Under the pieces are notes generated by a model. That model did no database searches. It had not been told where the DNA came from and saw only the letters and a list, made by a program, of their open reading frames with translations. From Acidobacteriota bacterium (GTDB taxonomy: Bacteria; Acidobacteriota; Thermoanaerobaculia; Multivoradales; Multivoraceae): a stretch of 44,698 nucleotides of DNA. Of this stretch, positions 7,990 to 16,122 are shown one piece after another. The position numbers and the translations under genes are program-made. The stretch is from positions 1-44,698 of the forward strand of contig JAPPFP010000011.1 of NCBI GenBank assembly GCA_028877275.1. The letters are read 5' to 3'. Position 1 is the first letter of the stretch. Every line of letters begins with the position of its first letter.

Positions 7990-8136
7990 CACGGTGCAGG
8001 CCCCGCAGAAGGACCGGCCGCAGCCGAACTTGGTGCCCTCGAGGTCGAGTTCGTCGCGGAGAACCCAGGGCAGGGGCATCTCCGGCGGCGCGTCGACCGT
8101 CGTCGACTTGCCGTTCAGCGTGAAGGCGATCGCCAT
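7990..8136 (-). pseudogene. [2Fe-2S] subunit of a molybdenum hydroxylase, N-terminal third
   Basis: The ATG at 8136, with AGGAG seven bases upstream, starts MAIAFTLNGKSTTVDAPPEM, followed by WVLRDELDLEGTKFGCG and CGACTV. This is the start of the small iron-sulfur subunit of isoquinoline 1-oxidoreductase/xanthine dehydrogenase-type enzymes. The plant-ferredoxin-like cluster motif is recognisable. The usual protein is about 150-160 aa; here it stops after about 48 residues, where integrase sequence begins. No large subunit is near, so this is a remnant left by a rearrangement. Confidence 0.75.
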
Positions 8137-8253
8137 GTTCGTTCTCCTGTTGGTCCTGGAAGCCGGACCGCCCTTCCGGACGGCGGCTTGAGGGTCGGCG
8201 GAACAGCAACGCAACCGGTCGCGAGGTCAAGGTCGAGTCGACAGGAGCACGGC

Positions 8254-8739
8254 TCACGCGGTGCGCTCGCTGGTACCAGCGCGGGAGACATGAGATCTTC
8301 TTCGGGCGAGGGCTGCATCTCGACGGCGGATCTCGGCGAACGGTGTGACAAGCGCTTCGTTGACGGGTGAGGTCGCGAGATCGTCGAGCGCCGCGGCGTG
8401 CCTGTCGCGCTGCTCGATGGTGACGCCGGGTCGCAGGTGCCACGCTGGACCGTTGAGCGACTCGAGCTTGAAGTGGGTGGTGGTGACTTGGTCGAAGGGG
8501 TAGGTCTTGTGTTGCTGTCTCCTGGCGTTCGTGGTCTCGCCGGCGAAGTGGCAGAGGTGGCAGCTTCCAGCCTCCGCGGCCGTTGCGACTACTAGATGCG
8601 GCGAAGCGCCTCGTTCGAAGCCATCACGGACCTCCGCGAACCTGCCAGGACTTCTATGGAGCGGGCGGCCAGGGTAGAGCCGGTCAGAAGCCCAGCGCAG
8701 TTGACGGACGGATCCGTTCCGTGCCCGAGAGCGCGGCGA
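8254..8739 (-). pseudogene. Start-less coding remnant with a CHLCH motif
   Basis: The minus strand is open from 8739 to the TGA at 8254-8256 without an ATG, GTG or TTG at a sensible place. The section from about 8625 down reads like real protein: GASPHLVVATAAEAGSCHLCH, then QQHKTYPFDQVTTTHFKLES, GPAWHLRPGVTIEQRDRHAA and FAEIRRRDAALARR. CxxCH could be a haem c site or a zinc knuckle. The upstream part is probably lost. The family is not recognised. It lies between the [2Fe-2S] remnant and the catabolic operon and adds to the run of broken genes here. Confidence 0.4.
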
Positions 8740-8782
8740 CTACGCCGCGAACACGGCTAGCTTGCCTTAGAGTAGCGACGCC

Positions 8783-9277
8783 ATGTCCGACCCAGACTTC
8801 TCCACGTTCCCGCTCAAGAAGAAGGGCAACCGCTACCAGGACTTCGAGGAAGGCCGGACCTTCCAGCACCACTGGGGTCGCACCCTGAGCGAGGCGGACA
8901 ACGCGCTCTTCGCCACCGCGACGATGCGCTTCACCCCGCTCTACTTCAACGCCGAGTACGCGCGCGCCCACGGGCACGACTCGGTCGTCGTCGACCCGCT
9001 GCTGGTGCTTTGCACGGTCGTCGGCCTGTCGGTCGAGGACCTCTCCGAGGGCGGCGGGCCGTTCCTCGGCGTGAACGACGTGAAGTTCCACCGGCCCGTC
9101 TACCCCGGCGACACGATCACTGGCCGGAGCAAGGTGCTGGGATGCCGCGAATCCGGCTCCAGGCCGCACTTCGGCATCGTCACCTGGGAGACGGAGGCCT
9201 TCAACCAGCACGGCGAGAAAGTCGTCAGCTACCAGCGCACCAACCTGGTGGCCAAGCGCCGGGCGCCGGCGTCATGA
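8783..9277 (+). CDS. MaoC-like hotdog-fold hydratase, subunit 1
   Basis: A 164-residue single-hotdog protein of the MaoC/R-hydratase family, which adds water to 2-enoyl-CoA (here perhaps mesaconyl- or itaconyl-CoA). The hydratase motif region reads GRTLSEADNALFATATMRFTP then LYFNAEYA: the Asp position is kept, but the usual catalytic His (NP.H.D) is Tyr. The C-terminal strand V.FHRPVYPGDTI is typical. It opens a seven-gene operon, and its TGA overlaps the ATG of a second MaoC-like gene (ATGA). The two are likely to pair as a heterodimer. Mesaconyl-CoA hydratases look similar, so the exact substrate is open. Confidence 0.85.
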   Translation: MSDPDFSTFPLKKKGNRYQDFEEGRTFQHHWGRTLSEADNALFATATMRFTPLYFNAEYARAHGHDSVVVDPLLVLCTVVGLSVEDLSEGGGPFLGVNDVKFHRPVYPGDTITGRSKVLGCRESGSRPHFGIVTWETEAFNQHGEKVVSYQRTNLVAKRRAPAS

Positions 9278-9744
9278 CGCAGCTCACCTCCTCCTCCACC
9301 TGGTTCGAGGACTTCGCCGCCGGCCAGAAGATGCAGCACGCCCGCGGCACGACGATCGAGGAGGTCGAGAGCCAGCTCCTGACCAAGCTCGTCATGAACA
9401 CCGCCGACGGCCACTTCAACGAGGACCGCATGCAGAAGTCGCCGTTCGGGCAACGGCTCGTGTTCGGCCTGGTCACCGGCTCGACGGTGATCGGCCTCGC
9501 CACCCAGGACACGGCCGAGAACGCGCTCGCCGAGCTCGGTCTCGACAAGCTCCGGTTCCGCGCGCCGGTCTTCCTCGGCGACACCCTGACCGCCTACACC
9601 GAGGTGCTCGATACCCGCGACGCCGACCGCGACGACGCCGGCGTCGTCCGCTTCAAGCACTGGGGCACGAAGCAGGACGGCACGATCGTCTTCGAGGGCG
9701 AGCGCGAGGTGCTGATCAAGCGGCGTTCACATTGGGGGTCGTAG
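9274..9744 (+). CDS. MaoC-like hotdog-fold hydratase, subunit 2
   Basis: A 156-residue single-hotdog protein starting at the ATG (9274) that overlaps the previous stop. The motif region reads GTTIEEVESQLLTKLVMNTA followed by DGHFNEDRM: a His is present but the Asp expected in the preceding helix is replaced (EEVES). FG.RLVFGLVTGSTVIGLA and LRFRAPVFLGDTL are the helix and strand expected for MaoC. With subunit 1 it would form a hetero-oligomer; each partner lacks a different catalytic residue. The next gene (CitE type) follows after 19 bases. Confidence 0.85.
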   Translation: MTQLTSSSTWFEDFAAGQKMQHARGTTIEEVESQLLTKLVMNTADGHFNEDRMQKSPFGQRLVFGLVTGSTVIGLATQDTAENALAELGLDKLRFRAPVFLGDTLTAYTEVLDTRDADRDDAGVVRFKHWGTKQDGTIVFEGEREVLIKRRSHWGS

Positions 9745-9763
9745 TGAGCCGGGAGACAAGAAC

Positions 9764-10666
9764 ATGCGATTGAGACGTTCCGAGCTGGCCGTGCCCGCCA
9801 GCAACCCCAGGATGGTCGAGAAGTCGGCCTCGAGCTCTGCCGACCTCGTCTTCCTCGATCTGGAAGACGCCGTCGCGCCCGACAGGAAGGAGGGCGCCCG
9901 CCAGATCGCCATCGACGGTCTGAACGACCTCGACTGGACAGGCAAGGTGCGCTCCGTCCGCGTCAACGACCACACCACCCGCTGGGCCGTCGACGACGTG
10001 ATCAGCGTGGTCGAAGGCGCCGGCGAGAACCTCGACATCATCATCCTGCCCAAGGTCAAGGAGCCGCGCGACATCTGGTTCTTCGAAACGATGCTCGACG
10101 GCCTGGAGCAGAAGCTCGGGCTTGACCGCAGGATCGGCCTCGAGGCGCTGATCGAGGAGGCCGAGGGGCTCGCCAACGTCGAAGCGATCGCCACCTGCTC
10201 AGACCGCCTCGAAGCGCTCATCCTCGGCTTCGGCGACCTCTCCGCCAGCATGGGCATGCGCTTTGGCCACGAACTCGACAAGGACTACCGCTACCCCGGC
10301 GACATGTGGTCCGCTCACCGCGTCCGCATGATCGCCGCCTGCCGCGCCGCCGGCATAGACGCCATCGACGGCCCCTTCGGCGACTTCCGTAACGACAAGG
10401 CCTACCTCAAGCAGGCCACCTACGCCGCCACCCTCGGCGCCGTCGGCAAGTGGTGCATCCACCCCAACCAGATTCCGCTCGCCAACGACGTCTTCGCGCC
10501 GTCGCCCAGCGAGATCGAGCGGGCCCGGAAGATGGTCGATCTGTACAACGAGTCGGTCAAGGCGGGCGCCGGCGCCGTCGGCAAGGGCGGCCAGCTCGTC
10601 GACGCGGCGACGCTGCGGATCTACCAGCCGGTGCTCGACCGGGCGAGGGCGACGGGTAAGCTCTGA
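9764..10666 (+). CDS. HpcH/HpaI aldolase, malyl-/citramalyl-CoA lyase type
   Basis: A 300-residue TIM-barrel Mg2+ enzyme of the CitE family, closest in style to L-malyl-CoA/beta-methylmalyl-CoA or citramalyl-CoA lyases that cleave a 3-hydroxydicarboxyl-CoA to acetyl- or propionyl-CoA plus a 2-oxoacid. Visible motifs are the N-terminal LRRSELAVPASNPRM, the FLDLEDAVAP strand, an Arg-containing VRVND strand, ILPKVKEP, the Mg-binding Glu in GLEALIEEAEGLANVEAI, GFGDLSAS and the C-terminal KWCIHPNQI. Start at ATG 9764 with GGGAG upstream. With the MaoC pair in front it forms the natural hydratase-lyase couple of itaconate- or mesaconate-type degradation. Confidence 0.85.
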   Translation: MRLRRSELAVPASNPRMVEKSASSSADLVFLDLEDAVAPDRKEGARQIAIDGLNDLDWTGKVRSVRVNDHTTRWAVDDVISVVEGAGENLDIIILPKVKEPRDIWFFETMLDGLEQKLGLDRRIGLEALIEEAEGLANVEAIATCSDRLEALILGFGDLSASMGMRFGHELDKDYRYPGDMWSAHRVRMIAACRAAGIDAIDGPFGDFRNDKAYLKQATYAATLGAVGKWCIHPNQIPLANDVFAPSPSEIERARKMVDLYNESVKAGAGAVGKGGQLVDAATLRIYQPVLDRARATGKL

Positions 10667-10670
10667 CGCC

Positions 10671-11687
10671 ATGCGCCGCGCTGCGTTCGACCTCACCTTC
10701 GGCGGCCGGCTCCGCATCCCGCTCATCGCGGCGCCGATGTTCCTCGTGTCCTCGCCCCGGATGGCGCTCGCGGCCTGCTCGCGCGGCGTCATGGGCAGCT
10801 TCCCCGCTCACTCGACCCGGACCCGTGAGGTCTTCGCCGACTGGCTCGACCAGATGAGCCGCGGCATGCGGGATCTGCGCGACCGGGGGATCGACCCCGC
10901 GCCCTACGCCGTCAACCTGGTCGTCCACCGGACCAACGAGCGGTACCCGGGCGACCTCGAACTCTGCATCCGGCACGAGGTCTCGGTGATTCTCACCTCG
11001 AAGGGCGCGCCGGAGGACGTGTTCCGGCAGATCCACGACTATGGCGGCATCGCCTTCCACGACATCGCCTCCCGCCGTCACGCGGAGAAGGCCATCGAGG
11101 CCGGCGCCGACGGCCTGATCGCCGTCTGCGGCGGGGCCGGCGGCCACTGCGGCACCCTCAACCCCTTCGCGCTTCTGAACGAGGTCCGCGAGATCACCGA
11201 CAAGCCGATCGTCCTCGCCGGCTCGCTGAGCACCGGCCGCGACATCGTCGCCGCGCTCGCCATGGGCGCCGACCTCGCCTACATGGGGACCCGCTTCATC
11301 CCCGTCCGCGAGTCGCTGGCCAGCGAGGACTATCGTGGCGCCCTGTTCGGGGCGACCGCCAAGGACGTCCTCTTCACGACCGCGCTCGACGGCTTCCCGG
11401 CGAACTTCCTGGCGCCCAGCCTCGAGGCCGCGGGCCTGGACCTCGACGAGGTCAGGGCGACCCCGCCCGGGCAGATGGTCGAACGCAGCAAGGCGCGGGG
11501 GCGCTACAAGAGGATCTTCTCGGCCGGTCAGGGCGTCGGGATGGTGAACGAGACCCAGACGACGGCCGAACTCTGCGACGAGTTGATCGCGCAGTACGAG
11601 GAGGCGTTGACGGCGGTGCGGGGGCGGCTGGACGAGCGCTCGACGGTTCCGCCCAGGGAGGATGGCCAGCAATGGATGTCGGCATGA
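10671..11687 (+). CDS. Nitronate monooxygenase / 2-nitropropane dioxygenase-like flavoprotein
   Basis: A 338-residue FMN TIM-barrel protein. RIPLIAAPMFLVSSP at the N-terminus and the GADGLIAVCGGAGGHCG motif are those of NMO-family enzymes, in which the glycine-rich loop and His contact FMN and substrate. IVLAGSLSTGRDIVAALAMG and AYMGTRF complete the phosphate-binding site. Related barrels also act as FabK-type enoyl reductases, so in this acyl-CoA operon a reductase or oxidase on an acyl-CoA is as likely as nitronate oxidation. It starts four bases after the lyase stop and its end overlaps the acyl-CoA dehydrogenase start by 16 bases. Confidence 0.82.
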   Translation: MRRAAFDLTFGGRLRIPLIAAPMFLVSSPRMALAACSRGVMGSFPAHSTRTREVFADWLDQMSRGMRDLRDRGIDPAPYAVNLVVHRTNERYPGDLELCIRHEVSVILTSKGAPEDVFRQIHDYGGIAFHDIASRRHAEKAIEAGADGLIAVCGGAGGHCGTLNPFALLNEVREITDKPIVLAGSLSTGRDIVAALAMGADLAYMGTRFIPVRESLASEDYRGALFGATAKDVLFTTALDGFPANFLAPSLEAAGLDLDEVRATPPGQMVERSKARGRYKRIFSAGQGVGMVNETQTTAELCDELIAQYEEALTAVRGRLDERSTVPPREDGQQWMSA

Positions 11688-12871
11688 ACGAAGCGCGGAA
11701 GACGGTCGGCTACATGACCCCGGAGCGCGAGATGCTCCGCCGGATCGCGCGGGACTTCACGGACAAGGAGGTCCTCCCGGTCGCCAACGAGCTCGACCCG
11801 AAGAAGGGGATGATCCCGCAGTCGTTGATCGACCAGATGGGCGAGCTGGGCTTCTTCGGGATCACGATCCCGGAGGAGTACGGCGGCGCCGGTCTGGGCT
11901 CGTTCGAGTACTGCCTGGTGGCCGAGGAGCTGGCGCGGGGCTGGATGAGCGTGGCGAGCCTGATCGCCCGGGGCAACGGGTTCTACGGCAGGATTCCCTT
12001 CGACGGCGAGGAGCGCAGGAAACGGATCGAACTGATGGCGCAGGGCAAGTACCTGGGCGCGCTCGCCATGTCGGAGCCGGAGGTCGGGTCGGACATCTCG
12101 TCGATCACCTGCCGGGCGCGGATCGAGGACGACCACTGGGTGATCAACGGCAACAAGTACTGGTGCACCTTCGCCGACGGCGCGAACTTCATCCAGGTCA
12201 TCGCGCGCACGGAAGGCGACCCGTCGAAGCGCCACGCCGCGCTGACCGGGATCGGGATCGAGAAGCCGCCCGGCGAGCTGCCGGAAGGCGTCACCGGATC
12301 GCCGATCCCGAAGATCGGCTACCACGGCTGGAAGACCTGGGAGCTCCACTTCGAGAACGTCCGCGTGCCGGCGACGAAGCAGCAGCGGGAAGCCAGAGGC
12401 CAGGCGTTCTACGGCATGACACGCGGTCTGCAGACGGCACGGGCCCACACCGCGGCGCGCTCCATCGGCCTCGCCCAGGGAGCGCTGGAGCAGGCGATCG
12501 CGTACTCGAAGGAGCGCATCCAGTTCCGACGGCCGATCGCCGACTTCCAGGCGATCCGCTTCAAGATCGCGAACATGGCGACCGAGGTCGAGGCGGCCCG
12601 CCAGTTGAACCACTCGGTCTGCGCCAAGATCGACACCGGCGTGTCCTGCGCCAAGGAGGCGGCGATGGTCAAGTACTACGCCGCCGAGATGTCGGAGCGG
12701 GTGTGCTCCGACGCGCTGCAGGTGCTGGCCGGCGCCGGCTACACGACGGACTACCCGGTCGAGCGCTACTGGCGTGACGCGCGGCTGACGAAGATCTTCG
12801 AGGGAACGTCCGAGATCACGCTGAAGATCGTGTCCGACGAGCTGCTCGGCAAGCCTTCGAGGAGGGACTGA
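11672..12871 (+). CDS. Acyl-CoA dehydrogenase
   Basis: A 399-residue FAD enzyme introducing a 2,3-double bond into an acyl-CoA, passing electrons to ETF. It has the ACAD N-terminal helical domain (DQMGELGFFGITIPEEYGG), the central beta-domain FAD/substrate motif AMSEPEVGSDISSI with WVINGNKYWCTFADGA, and the C-terminal bundle with the catalytic-Glu segment RLTKIFEGTSEI. The ATG at 11672 has AGGGAGGA about ten bases upstream; a second ATG at 11684 would overlap the previous stop as ATGA. Unusual: Tyr/Trp-rich KYWCTF in place of the more common K.WI.. suggests a polar or branched substrate. It is cotranscribed with the surrounding operon. Confidence 0.92.
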   Translation: MDVGMNEARKTVGYMTPEREMLRRIARDFTDKEVLPVANELDPKKGMIPQSLIDQMGELGFFGITIPEEYGGAGLGSFEYCLVAEELARGWMSVASLIARGNGFYGRIPFDGEERRKRIELMAQGKYLGALAMSEPEVGSDISSITCRARIEDDHWVINGNKYWCTFADGANFIQVIARTEGDPSKRHAALTGIGIEKPPGELPEGVTGSPIPKIGYHGWKTWELHFENVRVPATKQQREARGQAFYGMTRGLQTARAHTAARSIGLAQGALEQAIAYSKERIQFRRPIADFQAIRFKIANMATEVEAARQLNHSVCAKIDTGVSCAKEAAMVKYYAAEMSERVCSDALQVLAGAGYTTDYPVERYWRDARLTKIFEGTSEITLKIVSDELLGKPSRRD

Positions 12872-12873
12872 GC

Positions 12874-14232
12874 ATGAGACTCGCCAACCACCTTTGGGAC
12901 CGCTTCGGTGCCCTGACCCTCGACGACGTCCCGCCGGAAGCCCGCGTCGTCGCCGGCCACTGCGTTCTCGACTGGTTCGGCTGCGCGCTGGCGGGCAGCC
13001 GGGAGCCGCTGTCCGGGATCCTGCGCGACGAACTCGGCGCGCAGGCCGGCCCGTGCTCCATCGTCGGCACGGATCTCCACTGCGCGCCCGGCGTCGCCGC
13101 GCTCGTCAACGGCGCCGCCGGCCACGCTCTCGACTTCGACGACACCCACGGCATGATGGGCGGTCATCCCACCGTGCCGGTGTTCCCGGCCGCCCTGGCG
13201 CAGGCCCAGGCGATGGGCGCGAGCGGCGAGCGGCTGCTTGTCGCCTTCATCGTCGGCCTGGAGGTGGAGTCGCGCGTCGGCGCCCTCGTCGGCCCCGCGC
13301 CCTACGCCAAGGGCTGGCACTCGACCTCGACGATCGGCGTCTACGGCGCCGCGGCGGCCGCCTGCCGCCTGCTGGGCGCGAACAACGAGCAGTTCGGCCG
13401 CGCTCTGGGTCTCGCGGCGTCACAGGCCGGCGGCCTGAAGGCGAACTTCGGCACGATGACCAAGCCGTTCCACGCCGGGCACGCCGCCGAACGCGGTCTG
13501 CTTTCGGCGCGGCTCGCCATGCGGGGCTTCACCTCGAACCCCGAGGCGCTCGACGGCCGGCAGGGCTACGCCGACGCCGCGGCTTCCGGCCGCGACGCGG
13601 TCGACTGGGAGCGGCTCGAGGAGCAGGACGGCCGCTTCCTGATCGAGGACACGCTGTTCAAGTACCACGCCGCCTGCTACCTGACCCACGCGGCGATCGA
13701 GTCGGTGGGGCGTCTGCGGCTGTGGCTGGCGTCTGCGGGCGTCTCGGCAGGGGACGTCGAGAAGGCGATCGTCACGGTGCACCCAGGGTTGCTCGACGTC
13801 TGCGGCATTCCCGAACCGAGGACCGGCCTGGAGGCGAAGTTCAGCCTGACCGCGACGACCTCCCTGGCGATGCTGGGGATCGACACGACGGACACCGGGA
13901 CGTTCGTCGACGAGACGTTGGACAGGCCGGACGTCGCGCGGATGATCGATCGGGTCGAGGTCCGGACCGACCGCGGCCTGGGCAACACCCAGGCCCGGGT
14001 CGAACTCCGGGCGAACGGCCGGAGTCTCGAGGAGTTCCACGACAGCGGCCTCCCCGCGACCGACCTTGAAGCGCAGGGAGTGAAGCTCGCCGCGAAGATG
14101 ACCGGCCTGACGGCGCCGCTGCTTGGGGCCGAGGCGAGCGCGCGGCTGCGGGATCTGTCGCTTCACCTGGCGTCGGTGGACGAGGTGAGCGAGATCACCG
14201 GGATTCTCGCCGGTTCGCGGGAAGCGGCGTGA
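12874..14232 (+). CDS. MmgE/PrpD family protein
   Basis: A 452-residue protein of the 2-methylcitrate dehydratase/cis-aconitate decarboxylase fold. The helical large domain contains LVNGAAGHALDFDDTH and the conserved GWHSTSTIGVYGAAAAACRL, and the small lid domain follows after about residue 270 (KFSLTATTSLAML). AGGAGGG lies eight bases before the ATG. In an operon with a CoA ligase, MaoC proteins and a citramalyl-CoA-type lyase it could dehydrate a 2-methylcitrate-like acid or act on itaconate/aconitate isomers; family members are hard to assign without biochemistry. The stop overlaps the next gene's GTG start. Confidence 0.88.
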   Translation: MRLANHLWDRFGALTLDDVPPEARVVAGHCVLDWFGCALAGSREPLSGILRDELGAQAGPCSIVGTDLHCAPGVAALVNGAAGHALDFDDTHGMMGGHPTVPVFPAALAQAQAMGASGERLLVAFIVGLEVESRVGALVGPAPYAKGWHSTSTIGVYGAAAAACRLLGANNEQFGRALGLAASQAGGLKANFGTMTKPFHAGHAAERGLLSARLAMRGFTSNPEALDGRQGYADAAASGRDAVDWERLEEQDGRFLIEDTLFKYHAACYLTHAAIESVGRLRLWLASAGVSAGDVEKAIVTVHPGLLDVCGIPEPRTGLEAKFSLTATTSLAMLGIDTTDTGTFVDETLDRPDVARMIDRVEVRTDRGLGNTQARVELRANGRSLEEFHDSGLPATDLEAQGVKLAAKMTGLTAPLLGAEASARLRDLSLHLASVDEVSEITGILAGSREAA

Positions 14233-15878
14233 CGGAGGCCGCCGGCGGGGCGAACCCGGCCGGGGGCAGCGCCGGGCCTCCGGGCATCGCGGAGTTCGAC
14301 CGCTCCTTCCTGCCGACGATCGAGCAGGGCTGCCGCGAGTTTCGGGACGGCGTCTGCGTTGTCTTCAGGGCCGAGACGTACACCTACGGCGAGGTCGACG
14401 AACTGTCGGCCCGGATCGCCCGCGCTCTCGCCGCGCGCGGCTTCGGGCGGGGGATGAAGGGCGCGATCTACAGCCTGAACTCGGCGCTCGCCTTCATCGC
14501 GGCGCTCGGCCTGCTCCGCGCCGGCGGCACCTGGATTCCGGTGAATCCCAGGAACTCGGCGCGGGACAACGTCGAGATCCTGACCCGGTTCGGCTGCGAG
14601 GCGCTCTTCTTCCAGGAGGCGTTCCGCGAGCCGGCGACCGAGGCGCGCAAGGCTCTCGGCGAACTGCGAGCCGCCGTGAGCCTGGGCGGCGCCTCGGCCG
14701 CGGGTGTTCCGTCCTCGGCAGAGACCCTGGACGACTTCATCGCCGACGTTCCGCCCGAGGCCCCCAAGGTCGAGATGAAGGGCAGCGACATCCTGACCAT
14801 CCCGATGACCGGCGGTACGACCGGGCTGCCCAAGGGCGTCATGCTCAGCCACCGCAACATGCTCGCGATCGAGTACGCGATGCGGACGCGCTACGCCGAC
14901 CGGCGGCCGGTCATCCTGTGCGCGGCGCCGATGACCCACGTCGGCGGCAGGATTGCCTTGACCTCGATGACCTCGGGCGCCCGCTTCGTCATCCTCGAGA
15001 AGGTCGACCTCCAGGTCATCCTGCGGACGATCGAGAAGGAGCGGATCACCAGTTTCTTCCTGCCGCCGACCGCGATCTACTCGCTGCTGGACCAGCCGAA
15101 CCTCGACGACTTCGACCTGTCGAGCCTGGAGTCGCTGAGCTACGGCTCGGCGCCGATGTCGCTGGCCCGGCTCAAGCAGGCGCTCCGGCGGTTCGGCCCT
15201 ATCATGCGCGGCGGCTTCGGCCAGACCGAGTGTCCGATGTTTATCGCCGGGCTGCCCCAGGAAGACCACTACGAGGGCCGGGACCCGAGCTCGGGGAAGC
15301 TCGCGCCGGACCGCATTCTCCGCAGCGTAGGCCGCTCCACGGTCATCTCCGAAGTCGCCATCATGGACGATGACGGCACGATCCTCGGCCCCGGCGAACG
15401 CGGCGAAATCGTCGTCAAGGGACCCAACGTCTCGGAGGGCTACTACGGCGACCCGGAGGAGACGGCGAAGATCCGCCGGAACGGCTGGCACCTGACCGGG
15501 GACATCGGCGTCCTCGACGACGACGGCTACCTGACCATCGTCGACCGCAAGAAGGACATGATCATCACCGGCGGTTTCAACGTCTACTCGACCGAGGTCG
15601 AGCAGGCCCTGCTCGCGATGCCCGGAATCGCCCTGGCCGCCGTCATCGGCGTCCCCAGCGAGCGCTGGGGCGAGGAGGTCAGGGCGGTCGTCGTCCCGGC
15701 CGCCGGCGCGGAACTGTCGGAGGCCGAGGTGATCGCCGCCGTGAAGGAGCGGCTCGGCGGCGTTAAGGCTCCCAAGAGCGTCGAGTTCGTCGACGATCTG
15801 CCGCGCACGGCGGTGGGCAAGATCGACAAGAAGAGGCTGCGCGAACCGCACTGGGCGGGGCGTACCCGACAGGTTTGA
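14229..15878 (+). CDS. AMP-dependent acyl-CoA synthetase
   Basis: A 549-residue adenylate-forming ligase that activates a carboxylic acid to its CoA thioester; it would feed this operon. Motifs in order: P-loop-like MTGGTTGLPKGVMLSHRN, YGSAPMS, GGFGQTECPMF, NGWHLTGDIGVLDDDGY with the hinge region DRKKDMIITGGFNVYSTEVE, and the C-terminal catalytic Lys in RTAVGKIDKKRLR. It starts with GTG overlapping the MmgE/PrpD stop (GTGA), so it is translationally coupled, and it is the last gene of the unit. Substrate specificity cannot be read from the sequence; the N-terminal 15 residues are Gly/Ala-rich and probably disordered. Confidence 0.92.
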   Translation: MTEAAGGANPAGGSAGPPGIAEFDRSFLPTIEQGCREFRDGVCVVFRAETYTYGEVDELSARIARALAARGFGRGMKGAIYSLNSALAFIAALGLLRAGGTWIPVNPRNSARDNVEILTRFGCEALFFQEAFREPATEARKALGELRAAVSLGGASAAGVPSSAETLDDFIADVPPEAPKVEMKGSDILTIPMTGGTTGLPKGVMLSHRNMLAIEYAMRTRYADRRPVILCAAPMTHVGGRIALTSMTSGARFVILEKVDLQVILRTIEKERITSFFLPPTAIYSLLDQPNLDDFDLSSLESLSYGSAPMSLARLKQALRRFGPIMRGGFGQTECPMFIAGLPQEDHYEGRDPSSGKLAPDRILRSVGRSTVISEVAIMDDDGTILGPGERGEIVVKGPNVSEGYYGDPEETAKIRRNGWHLTGDIGVLDDDGYLTIVDRKKDMIITGGFNVYSTEVEQALLAMPGIALAAVIGVPSERWGEEVRAVVVPAAGAELSEAEVIAAVKERLGGVKAPKSVEFVDDLPRTAVGKIDKKRLREPHWAGRTRQV

Positions 15879-16122
15879 GACGACGGCCGAGTACCACACG
15901 GCCGGGCGCCGCGAGACCCGCCTGGAACCGGCTTCGCCGGGAGTAGCACATCGAAAGCGCCGGTCTCGAGCTCGCTCCCGGCCACTTGATCGCCTCCGCG
16001 ACCGTGGGCGATCGCTGCGCGACAGTGCAGCGAACACTGGTAGAGTGCTTGTTTTGTCGCTTTAGGCGGGCTTCCGCGAGGAGGGCCCGGGCGGCGTCGG
16101 ACGAGTTACGGAGAAGAGTGGA
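15879..16122. promoter_or_regulatory. Intergenic region with a possible operator before the SDR operon
   Basis: No gene is seen. CAGTG-n7-CACTG (16024-16040) is an inverted repeat about 85 bases before the SDR start and would suit a TetR-type repressor, although no such regulator is encoded nearby. Upstream there are only GC-rich hairpins that could end the preceding operon. Confidence 0.3.
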
